A stretch of 64,000 bases of DNA from CAWBRT01 sp963819175 (GTDB lineage: Bacteria > Acidobacteriota > Terriglobia > Terriglobales > Acidobacteriaceae). A program made the translations under genes and the position numbers. Below, piece by piece: positions 28,961-36,184 of the stretch. Position 1 is the first letter of the stretch. Each line of letters opens with the position of its first letter. The stretch spans positions 62,001 through 126,000 of the forward strand of contig CAWFVJ010000016.1 of the NCBI GenBank assembly GCA_963819175.1, written 5' to 3'. The notes below the pieces were generated by a model. That model was not told the DNA's origin, ran no database searches, and saw only the letters and a program-made list of their open reading frames with translations.

Positions 28961-29491
28961 TTACGCGCGTGCGGCGGTCTGCGTGCCGGGCGCGTCACTG
29001 CCATTTTCCGCCTTGGCGTCGGTCTTCTGGCCAGGTTTGCGGATGTCGATGCCGCCCTTAAAGAATGCTCCGTCTTCGATGCTGATGCGCTGCGCCACAA
29101 CATCGCCGGTCAGGGAACCTTCATTGCGGATGTCAACCCGATCGCTGGCGATCATGTTGCCTCGCACTTTGCCGAGAACCACGATCTCGCGAGCGGTGAT
29201 GTTGGCGGCAACGACTCCGTTGCGTCCGACGGTCACGCGATTGCCCGGTAGGTTGATGGAGCCTTCAATGCGCCCGTCAACATAAAGCGATTCAGAGCCC
29301 GCGACTTCGCCTTTGATAACCAGCGACTTGCCAATCGTGGCCTGATCCTGTGCCGAAGCAATCGGCGCGCTCGGACGCGGGGCAACGTGGCTTTCCTCGC
29401 GGCTGGCGTCATTGGTGGTTGGGGTATACCCGGGCCTCTGGGGTTCGGGGGACGGCACAGGGGTACTGGGGGTGCTTGAGGGCTTCCACAT
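28961..29491 (-). CDS. Bactofilin (polymer-forming cytoskeletal protein)
   Basis: A 176-residue protein. The core, residues about 50-150, is the bactofilin beta-helix: TIGKSLVIKGEVAGSESLYV, DGRIEGSINLPGNRVTVGRN, GKVRGNMIASDRVDIRNEGS and TGDVVAQRISIEDGAFFKGG. Flanks are Pro/Ser/Thr-rich and disordered, as usual. Bactofilins polymerise without nucleotide and act in cell shape, wall synthesis or polar positioning; which applies here cannot be read. Confidence 0.93.
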   Translation of the reverse strand: MWKPSSTPSTPVPSPEPQRPGYTPTTNDASREESHVAPRPSAPIASAQDQATIGKSLVIKGEVAGSESLYVDGRIEGSINLPGNRVTVGRNGVVAANITAREIVVLGKVRGNMIASDRVDIRNEGSLTGDVVAQRISIEDGAFFKGGIDIRKPGQKTDAKAENGSDAPGTQTAARA

Positions 29492-29746
29492 AACTGTCTT
29501 TGAATCCTTTCGTGGCAGTGAGCCGCACGTGAACTGCCAAAACCGGAACAGGCCTCACTGCTTCAGAACTGCCGGAAGTGATTAGGGTTGTCTTCGGGTT
29601 GCACGACGCCCGCGCGACCGCCGCAACGGTCGATCACGTAAATTCTGCCGCTCCGCCGCGACTTCCTACATCGGGAACACTACCTAGTTTATTTCATCTC
29701 CTGCCATTATGCTTCTTTTCGGGGGTTATATCTTCCAGGGTCTCGC

Positions 29747-32299
29747 ATGATTACCGAGAAGCTGATACAGCGTCATATCGAGCGGCTGCCGCATCAGTCG
29801 GCAGGGTACAAGCAACTCATCCGTGAGCTGGGCTTGCACGGCGCTGAGCGGCGCGAGCTGGAAGAAAAGCTCTCCGAGATGGTCGAGCGCGGCAAACTCG
29901 TCCTCACCGGCAGGGACCGTTACTCGCTGCCGATCGAGGCCGCCAACCGCAACCTGGTGGTGGGCCGGCTCACCATGCATCGTGATGGCTACGGCTTTGT
30001 GATTCCCGAAAGCAGTGAGCTGCGTACCCAACTCGGAGGCGACATTTTTATCAGTCCGGCAGAGCTCGGCTCGGCCATGCATGGCGATCAGGTTTTGGTC
30101 GAGTTGAAAGGCCGGCCCGGCGACGGACGCACCGAGGGCCGCATCCTGCGCATCACCAACCGCGCCAACTCCACGGTCGTCGGCGTCTTCCACCATGGTT
30201 CGCGCTCGCATTACGTCAAGCCGCTCGACGAACGCGTCACCGGCGACGTGGTGATTCCACGAGGCATGGAGTGGCCGGCGGAAATCCGCGACGAAGGCAT
30301 CGTGCGTCAGGAAAAGATTACCTATCGCAAGCCGGAATCGACGGCGGATCGCATTATTGGCAGTGAAGCCAGCCGCCGCGAGTGGGACGATCTGGAGGGC
30401 CTGGTCGTCGAGGTGGAGATCCTTGAATGGCCAACTGCCACGCAGGGCGCAAAGGGCCGCGTCATCGAGATCCTCGGCTACGAAGACGACTTCGGCGTGG
30501 ATGTCGAGATCGTTATTCGCAAACACCATCTTCCCCATCGCTTTCCCATCGAAGCGCTTGCCCAGGCACAGGCAATTGAGCCGGTGATTCCGGCTCGCGA
30601 GCTGCGTCGCCGCCGCGACTTCCGCGAATTGCCGATCGTGACCATCGACGGCGAAACCGCCCGCGATTTTGACGACGCCGTAACCGTGAGCCGCCTGGAA
30701 AACGGCAACTATGAACTGCAAGTCCATATCGCCGACGTGGCGCACTACGTCCATGAGGACTCGCCCATGGATCGCGAAGCGCGCTGGCGCGGAACCTCCG
30801 TGTATTTCCCCGACCGCGCCATTCCCATGTTGCCGGTTGAGCTCTCCACGGGGATCTGCACGCTGAGCCCGCACGCCGACCGGCTCGTCCTGTCGTGCTT
30901 GATGGAAATTGATCCGCAGGGCGAGATCGTGCGCTACGACCTGTGCCCCGGCATCATCCGCTCGGCCGAACGCATGACCTACACCAACGTTGCGCTGGTG
31001 CTCGATGGCGATGCAGGCGTGTGCAAGAGATACGCGCCACTGGTGGAGCAGTTCGAACTGATGGAAGAACTGGCGCTGATTCTTGCCGCCAAGCGGGAAA
31101 GGCGCGGCTCCATCGATTTCGATTTGCCGGAACCGGTCATCGAGTTCGACGAGCACGGGCTGATGCGCGGCGTCACCCGCTCCGAGCGCAGCATGGCGAA
31201 TCGGATTATCGAGGAGTTCATGCTGGCCGCCAACGAGTCTGTGGCCAGCTATTTGGAGGACAAGCCCGTCGCTTCTCTGTACCGCGTTCACCAGAAACCG
31301 CAGGCCAAACGCGTCATGGAATTCGAGACCCTCGCCGCCGCTTTTGGCTACTCTCTCGGGGTGGGCGCCTTGCCGGTGGAGCGCTTCGCGTTGCGCAGCC
31401 AGCGCCGCGCCGACCGCGGCACCGGACACCGGTCGCGTGACCTGGAAGTCCCCACGGAAGTACACATCACTCCGCGCATGTACCAGAAGCTGACCAGCAA
31501 GATTGAAGGTAAACCCGAGGAACGGATTCTTTCCTACCTCATGTTGCGCTCGCTGCCGCAGGCGCGCTACTCGGAGAACAACCAGGGACACTTCGCGTTG
31601 GCCGCCACCACCTACACGCACTTCACCTCGCCCATTCGGCGCTATCCCGACCTGATCGTGCACCGCATCCTCAAGGCAGTGCTTGCCGAATCGGCCGGGC
31701 AAAGCGAAGGGCAAGTGCCGATGGTGAGCGGAGGCCCTGTTGTACAAAACCGCTCGGGCAAGGCCCCGGCTGGCACCAAGTCGAACCCGGGTACTCCCTG
31801 GTCGCGACCGCAAAGCAAGCGGCGCCAAGACGGGGCGCATGAAGGCCACGACTCCTCTGCCACGACGGGCGAAGCGCTCGGCGGCCCGATTCCCGAGGAT
31901 GTGCTGCATGAAATTGCCGAAGACACCAGCTTTACCGAACGGCGCGCCGCCGAAGCGGAACGCGAGCTGCTCGAATGGAAGAAAGCTAAATTCATGCAAC
32001 AGCGTCTGGGAGAGGAGTTCGACGGGCTGATCGTCAGCGTCACCAAGTTTGGTCTCTTCGTCGAACTCAACGAACTGTTCATCGAAGGCCTGGTGCCGCT
32101 CTCCACCATGATCGACGACCGTTACACCTACCACGAGAACACCCGCCAGATCATCGGCCAGCGAAACCGGCAGAGCTACTCCATCGGCGACCGCGTGCGC
32201 GTTCTGGTGGACCGCGTGGATCCGGTTCAGCACAAGATTCAATTTGCGCTTCTCCACGAGCAGCCTTCCCGCGCGCGACGGCCTAAACGAAAATCGTGA
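29747..32299 (+). CDS. rnr: Ribonuclease R
   Basis: Processive 3'-to-5' exoribonuclease, 850 residues. Order: N-terminal helix-turn-helix (RELGLHGAERRELEEKLSEM), cold-shock domains (RLTMHRDGYGFVIPE, IFISPAELGSAMHGDQVLVE), the RNB catalytic domain with VTIDGETARDFDDAVTVSRL (metal-binding aspartates), YFPDRAIPMLPVELSTGICT and TYTHFTSPIRRYPDLIVHRI, and C-terminal S1 domain (FDGLIVSVTKFGLFVELNEL). A hydrophilic, low-complexity insert of about 65 residues (about 650-715) lies between RNB and S1, which is unusual. The tail is basic (SRARRPKRKS). Confidence 0.96.
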   Translation: MITEKLIQRHIERLPHQSAGYKQLIRELGLHGAERRELEEKLSEMVERGKLVLTGRDRYSLPIEAANRNLVVGRLTMHRDGYGFVIPESSELRTQLGGDIFISPAELGSAMHGDQVLVELKGRPGDGRTEGRILRITNRANSTVVGVFHHGSRSHYVKPLDERVTGDVVIPRGMEWPAEIRDEGIVRQEKITYRKPESTADRIIGSEASRREWDDLEGLVVEVEILEWPTATQGAKGRVIEILGYEDDFGVDVEIVIRKHHLPHRFPIEALAQAQAIEPVIPARELRRRRDFRELPIVTIDGETARDFDDAVTVSRLENGNYELQVHIADVAHYVHEDSPMDREARWRGTSVYFPDRAIPMLPVELSTGICTLSPHADRLVLSCLMEIDPQGEIVRYDLCPGIIRSAERMTYTNVALVLDGDAGVCKRYAPLVEQFELMEELALILAAKRERRGSIDFDLPEPVIEFDEHGLMRGVTRSERSMANRIIEEFMLAANESVASYLEDKPVASLYRVHQKPQAKRVMEFETLAAAFGYSLGVGALPVERFALRSQRRADRGTGHRSRDLEVPTEVHITPRMYQKLTSKIEGKPEERILSYLMLRSLPQARYSENNQGHFALAATTYTHFTSPIRRYPDLIVHRILKAVLAESAGQSEGQVPMVSGGPVVQNRSGKAPAGTKSNPGTPWSRPQSKRRQDGAHEGHDSSATTGEALGGPIPEDVLHEIAEDTSFTERRAAEAERELLEWKKAKFMQQRLGEEFDGLIVSVTKFGLFVELNELFIEGLVPLSTMIDDRYTYHENTRQIIGQRNRQSYSIGDRVRVLVDRVDPVQHKIQFALLHEQPSRARRPKRKS

Positions 32300-32323
32300 A
32301 GCAGGGCACGAACGGTTTGGTGG

Positions 32324-32417
32324 CCCACATTTGCCGCAATTGGCTGATGTGGGATCGAAGCGGCGGAATTAGATTCGAGGGGCACTGTTCGCCCATCTTT
32401 TTGGGCCGACGTGGGCC
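32324..32417. repeat. Dispersed palindromic repeats downstream of rnr
   Basis: Two elements: CCCACAT...ATGTGGG (32324-32353) and GCCCATCTTTTTGGGC followed by CGACGTGGGCC (32391-32417). The second resembles 6010-6033. The first resembles the perfect hairpin at 44571-44600. There is no coding sequence between rnr and yggX (32300-32754); this gap consists almost entirely of repeats. Confidence 0.55.
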
Positions 32418-32432
32418 ATTTCCCAAGAGTGC

Positions 32433-32462
32433 CTCTGGAATTGCTCTAAAGCAATTCCAGAG
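32433..32462. terminator. Perfect 13-bp hairpin downstream of rnr
   Basis: CTCTGGAATTGCT-CTAA-AGCAATTCCAGAG, a perfect stem with a four-base loop 133 bases after the rnr stop. No uridine run follows on either strand, so it may protect a 3' end or be a repeat rather than an intrinsic terminator. Confidence 0.4.
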
Positions 32463-32486
32463 TTGGTATATCCGGAGGTTTCAGGA

Positions 32487-32680
32487 ACGTCATCCCGACC
32501 GAAGCGCCTAGCGACCGCAGGCCGGAGCAGCCAAGCTGCGTACCCGCCAATGCACTCGATAAGCAAGGAGCTATTGGGGCGCGAAGTGGAGGGATCTTGT
32601 GTCTTCCCGCTGTCTTCGCGCAGCCAAGCAACACAAAAGATTTCTCGACTCGCGACCGAGGCGTCGGTCGGAATGACGTA
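32487..32680. repeat. Long imperfect inverted repeat, dispersed family
   Basis: Begins CGTCATCCCGACCGAAGCG and ends CGTCGGTCGGAATGACG, which are near-complementary, giving a roughly 190-base imperfect palindrome. It carries the 26-base block shared with 9937-9962. Open frames here on the minus strand are repeat-derived and not credible genes. Confidence 0.55.
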
Positions 32681-32754
32681 CATCACTTGGATACAGCATC
32701 TATGGGACCGCTCTAGTACAATGAAGGTCTTCAATTTCTTTTTGAGAGGCATGA

Positions 32755-33030
32755 ATGGCACGGATGGTGCAGTGTGTGAAGCTGGGACGTGAAGCCGAGG
32801 GTCTCGAGGAACCTCCTTTCGATAGCCCGCTGGGGCAGAAGATTTACGAGAACGTATCCAAGGAAGCCTGGGCGCAGTGGCAAGACCACATGAAAATCCT
32901 GCTCAACGAATATCGTTTGCAGCCATGGCGCAAGGAACACCAGGATTTCATCGTGCAGCAGATGGATGAGTTCTTCTTTGGCAGCGGCGGCGAGAAGCCG
33001 AAAGAGTACGCGGCACCCGAGAAGAAATAA
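32755..33030 (+). CDS. yggX: Fe(2+)-trafficking protein YggX
   Basis: A 91-residue cytosolic protein matching the YggX family end to end: RMVQCVKLGREAEGLEEPPF with the conserved cysteine, GQKIYENVSKEAWAQWQDHM, ILLNEYRLQPWRKEHQDFIV and QMDEFFFG. YggX protects iron-sulfur clusters from oxidative damage and may shuttle iron. It has a short Lys/Pro tail. A TACAAT element about 33 bases upstream could be a -10 but has no good -35. Confidence 0.95.
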   Translation: MARMVQCVKLGREAEGLEEPPFDSPLGQKIYENVSKEAWAQWQDHMKILLNEYRLQPWRKEHQDFIVQQMDEFFFGSGGEKPKEYAAPEKK

Positions 33031-33255
33031 CGATGCGCGAGGCGTTGTTGACCAAATTCCGCGTTGGGTGAGGCGGAGTGTGGCGGTTGCAAGCGGGCAC
33101 CGCCCACGTGGAACTCATCTCGAATTTGCTTTCGGCTCCGCTGCCGTTCCGCCGGACACATCTTCCGTGGATCTGCCTCAAAAGCAGCGGTCGCGCGCTG
33201 CCTTTGCTGTACAATAGACCTACTCCACGTTACGCACCTGCGTAGCGAACACCGT

Positions 33256-33332
33256 CGGGACGTGGCTCAGCCTGGTAGAGCACTCGCTTGGGGTGCGAGG
33301 GGTCGCCAGTTCAAATCTGGCCGTCCCGACCA
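33256..33332 (+). tRNA. tRNA-Pro, anticodon GGG, with encoded CCA
   Basis: Seven-pair acceptor CGGGACG/CGTCCCG, D arm with GGCTCAGCCTGGTAGAGC, anticodon stem CTCGC/GCGAG around TTGGGGT with anticodon GGG at 33290-33292, T arm CCAGTTCAAATCTGG, discriminator A and CCA. TTTTTAAAA follows directly. A TACAAT at 33211-33216 may be its -10. Confidence 0.96.
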
Positions 33333-33432
33333 TTTTTAAAATCAGCGGTTTACGCAGAAGTCCTTCCAGCGGCAAATTCTAAGGCGAGTACTCAATTGAG
33401 GCAAGGATTTTCGGGCCTTGTTTGTAGTGCGT

Positions 33433-33520
33433 TGTTTGGCCAATGCGCCATTCTGTCCTCCGTCGCCACGATGTCGTGACGCCTGAACATCGTTTCGCTA
33501 CGCCAACCCATGAGCGCCGA
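33433..33520 (-). pseudogene. Remnant of a tyrosine-integrase C-terminus
   Basis: On the minus strand, ALMGWRSETMFRRHDIVATE resembles the end of phage-type tyrosine integrases (typical G-H-K-x-x-x-MF-x-RY-x-IV), with the catalytic Tyr position read as His. The upstream catalytic Arg/His boxes are missing. It lies 100 bases after tRNA-Pro, a common integration site. I take it as a relic; similarity is by eye only. Confidence 0.4.
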
Positions 33521-33579
33521 CGTGATCGACGTATCAACGCCAGCAGATCGCTTCGATCTGGCTGGCGTCCTCCGCCGAC

Positions 33580-33720
33580 GTGATCCGCGCCTATGAGACG
33601 TATCGGGCCAAGCAGATCGCGGGAAAGAAGGGCGGCTCAGTGAAATCGAGGGCGAAGGCAATAGCGTCCAGAGCGCGGGAAGTTAAGCGGGAGGCCAGGC
33701 AAGAAGCTCTAAGGTATTAA
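33580..33720 (+). pseudogene. Short basic coding fragment
   Basis: An open frame from GTG 33580 encodes VIRAYETYRAKQIAGKKGG and continues Ala/Arg/Lys-rich to EARQEALRY and a stop. Composition resembles small mobile-element DNA-binding proteins. A 13-base direct repeat, CGCCGACGTGATC, at 33515-33527 and 33573-33585 suggests a rearrangement that truncated its 5' end. No function assigned. Confidence 0.3.
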
Positions 33721-33774
33721 TTCGCTTGACTTAGAAACAAAGATCGCGATTTTAAAGAGACGCCCAAGCCGTTC

Positions 33775-34122
33775 GTGTTGGAAGCGAGACCGCACCTCGA
33801 CGAGAAGGGAAAGTTCAAGATGGTCGAGCGCCCGGGGTTGACGCGGGAATACAAATCCATCAAACAGGCGGCACGCGGTAAGAGCGGTGGACGCCCGAAG
33901 GTGGAATACACGGACGCCCAGCTCACCAAGATTTTTGAGCTGCACGACGCTGGCAAGTCGCTGCGGGAAATCGCAGACGTGACAGGCTTGAGCAAGAACA
34001 AGGTCGGTCAGATTATCTGCGATGATGAACTCAGGGCGAAAATCGACGAGCTGATGCCTTGGGGTGATTCGGCGCGGATTCGTCCCACTGTCCCGAAATC
34101 GCCGCTAAAGCCAGCGGATTAA
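33775..34122 (+). CDS. HTH-domain protein, resolvase-like C-terminal fragment
   Basis: About 115 residues from a GTG at 33775. Residues 45-80 form a recombinase-type helix-turn-helix: GRPKVEYTDAQLTKIFELHD then GKSLREIADVTGLSKNKVGQ, like the C-terminal DNA-binding part of Hin-type serine recombinases. The catalytic serine domain is absent, and the open frame continues upstream (FKETPKPFVLEARPHLDEKG) without a good start, so it is either a small DNA-binding protein or the truncated end of a recombinase. It is part of the accessory patch next to tRNA-Pro. Confidence 0.5.
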   Translation: MLEARPHLDEKGKFKMVERPGLTREYKSIKQAARGKSGGRPKVEYTDAQLTKIFELHDAGKSLREIADVTGLSKNKVGQIICDDELRAKIDELMPWGDSARIRPTVPKSPLKPAD

Positions 34123-34143
34123 AACCGCCACGCCAACAACCGC

Positions 34144-34176
34144 CACACGGGGGAAAAACTTTAGTTTTCCCCGTGG
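34144..34176 (+). terminator. Hairpin after the HTH gene
   Basis: CACGGGGGAAAA paired with TTTTCCCCGTG around a short loop; the A/T-rich half of the stem and the GGTTGGTTTGCTTT tail fit a weak intrinsic terminator, 22 bases after the stop. A second inverted repeat, TGTCCTGAAAC/GTTTCGGGACA, is at 34204-34238. Confidence 0.45.
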
Positions 34177-34239
34177 GGTTGGTTTGCTTTATGAGGCGTC
34201 TATTGTCCTGAAACTTTTTTCTATAGGGTTTCGGGACAG

Positions 34240-34950
34240 GACACTAACGCAACGCATCTGACGGGGACGCAGAATCGGTAAAACTGCGATCCCCTCTTCC
34301 CGCGCTCAGACATTTATCGTGGACTGGATGGATGGCTCGGAAATTTTCGAGCGTTGGATATGTAATCCAAGGTTTGCTGCTGATTTCAAAGAGCTTATAC
34401 GATTTTGTAACTGTAAATGTAGCTGCAACCCAACCCGCTCCCCCTTCTTCCCTCTTCAAGCACGACTCGTTTGAGGTTCGGTCCATGTGGGAAAAGACCC
34501 CGGGTAAGTTGCAGATTCTACGGGGCGATGTAATGCCTCGGGCCGATTTGACTCGGTGGTGGATGGCCAAGGCGATCCCACAGGGGCGAAATTGTCGGAC
34601 AGAAACCGTGTTTTTGGTTCTGCCGGAACCCTACAGTGTTGGACCCCGCGCCAATTGCGGGTTTGCGAGAGGTTTCGGAAAACGTTGGAAAAAGGTTTTG
34701 GGGTGGTTTCGCGGGAACCGATAGCCCAATGACGTCTGAGCGGCGAATGAAAGGCGCAAACGAGTGTTAGAACGCCTGTTCTCAACAGTATCTGCAAGCA
34801 TTAGTTCCGTGTAGCCCGTCCCGCCACCAAGCTATAGCTTACTGCGGCAGTGCCGCTGGTCACCGTAGTTAACAAATCACGCTCCGTACACCGTTACCGT
34901 TTGCGTGGTATGCGGGCTGCGGAGTCGTCGGTCCCGCTGATCAATTTAAG
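34240..34950. other. Region without a credible gene
   Basis: About 700 bases with only short open frames of poor character (for example 34332-34724 on the plus strand, rich in Arg/Trp/Pro, no ribosome site, no recognisable motif). It probably belongs to the decayed accessory segment that starts at tRNA-Pro. Confidence 0.45.
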
Positions 34951-34952
34951 GC

Positions 34953-34982
34953 TTGACAGCAGCCAAGCAGGAACAACAGAAT
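34953..34982 (+). promoter_or_regulatory. Candidate sigma70 promoter for the 35.1 kb gene
   Basis: TTGACA (34953-34958), 18-base spacer, CAGAAT (34977-34982), about 160 bases upstream of the next start codon. The -35 is perfect, the -10 matches four of six. Confidence 0.35.
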
Positions 34983-35144
34983 CGGCAGACACTCGCCCAA
35001 GTTTCTTGGACCAGGGCCTGATGATGTCTCTCCCTATTGATGGCGCCCGGAGTTGCGGGGAGCGTCGCAGGGTTTTGATTTAGGAGGAGCAGCGACACCG
35101 GATTGGTTCCGCGGTCGGAATTGCGCTTGAAGAAGGAGCTCCAA

Positions 35145-36050
35145 ATGACCGTCGCCAGCAGAAGATTAATTGGCTTAGCCCTGTTTGCATCCGTGCTCGT
35201 ATTCTCTTACTTACCCGCTGCTGCTCAGATTGCGAAGCAGTCGGCAAGAAGGGGGGCGCCATTGGCGGTGCCAGATCCCGCCGACGATCTAAAGCAGAAT
35301 GATCCTCATTTGACCTTCTGGCAGGCGCGCAAGATGATCGTTGCCGAGTTGGGGACTGCTTATTTTACGACGGTCGATTCCAGCAGCTTTAACTTCAGCT
35401 TCGACAGCCTCGCATTCAAGATGCAGTTACCCCGGCAGAGGGAGTTCAAGAGTTACACCGTCGACCTGAAGACCTTGCCCAAGGTGATCGCCCAGCGTGG
35501 CTTTGCTGGAATGTACCGATTGAAGGATGAGGCCGGGCACGATCTTCCTGAACCTTTTAAGCACATCTACTGGTACGGCCCGGGCGTGGAGAGGATCACC
35601 CAGTCGCTGGCCAACGCGCTCAACCGCTTGCGGGAGATAGCCGGCGAGGACGGGATGAAGCTGCGCAATTTTGAGAAGGCGGCGGCGGAGTGGCGCGATG
35701 CTTCAACCAAGCCTGAGCTGGCGGAAGAAGTACGGGCGCAACAATTGCTTGCCGAGAATGCGCTCAAGGAGGAGAACAGCGGCAAGGCCTTGTATCACTA
35801 CGAGCGAGGAATAGAGTTCTACCCGGTGTGGTTCGAGGGCCGCTATAACGCCGCGCTAATCGCGGCGGAGCTGAATTACTACAGCGAGGCGGTTGAGCAC
35901 ATGCAGGCTTTTCTGAAACTAGCGCCTAATTCGCCAGAGGCACCAGGGGCGCGGGACCAGATCGTGATCTGGAAAGACAAGGCCATGGAGAAATCGGCTA
36001 CCAGCTCCCCCGAGCAAGCACAAGGGCGATCCTTTAGTAGGAAAAAGTAA
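35145..36050 (+). CDS. Secreted TPR-like hypothetical protein
   Basis: A 301-residue protein. MTVASRRLIGLALFASVLVF plus SYLPAAAQ is a signal peptide cleaved after AAA or AAAQ. Residues 60-150 form an uncharacterised domain (TFWQARKMIVAELGTAYFTT, FAGMYRLKDEAGHDLPEPF). Residues 195-275 are two TPR-like repeats (NSGKALYHYERGIEFYPVWF, LNYYSEAVEHMQAFLKLAPN). Start ATG 35145 has a clear GAAGGAG site. It is likely periplasmic; function unknown. The following gene, also a secreted unknown, is 135 bases downstream on the same strand. Confidence 0.75.
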   Translation: MTVASRRLIGLALFASVLVFSYLPAAAQIAKQSARRGAPLAVPDPADDLKQNDPHLTFWQARKMIVAELGTAYFTTVDSSSFNFSFDSLAFKMQLPRQREFKSYTVDLKTLPKVIAQRGFAGMYRLKDEAGHDLPEPFKHIYWYGPGVERITQSLANALNRLREIAGEDGMKLRNFEKAAAEWRDASTKPELAEEVRAQQLLAENALKEENSGKALYHYERGIEFYPVWFEGRYNAALIAAELNYYSEAVEHMQAFLKLAPNSPEAPGARDQIVIWKDKAMEKSATSSPEQAQGRSFSRKK

Positions 36051-36184
36051 GGGAAAAGTAGCCTCGTCCGCGCCGCTAACGTGTGGAAGGCGTAGCGAAG
36101 GAACAGAGGGCTTTGCGGTTTGCCGTTGAAAGACGGCGCTTCAGGTCGATACCGTGCCGGGTGCACGGACCAGGAGAGTACGTA

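Noticed and set aside
29726..32257. 843-codon open frame on the minus strand across rnr
   Set aside because: It is the antisense shadow of a clear RNase R gene; long antisense frames are expected in GC-rich DNA, and it shows no protein motif or ribosome site.
32369..32761. 130-codon minus-strand frame between rnr and yggX
   Set aside because: It is made of the dispersed repeat (26-base block shared with 9.94 kb) and overlaps hairpins; translated repeats are a common false gene.
34332..34724. 130-codon plus-strand frame
   Set aside because: No ribosome site, no motif, odd Arg/Trp/Pro composition, and an overlapping opposite frame of similar length.
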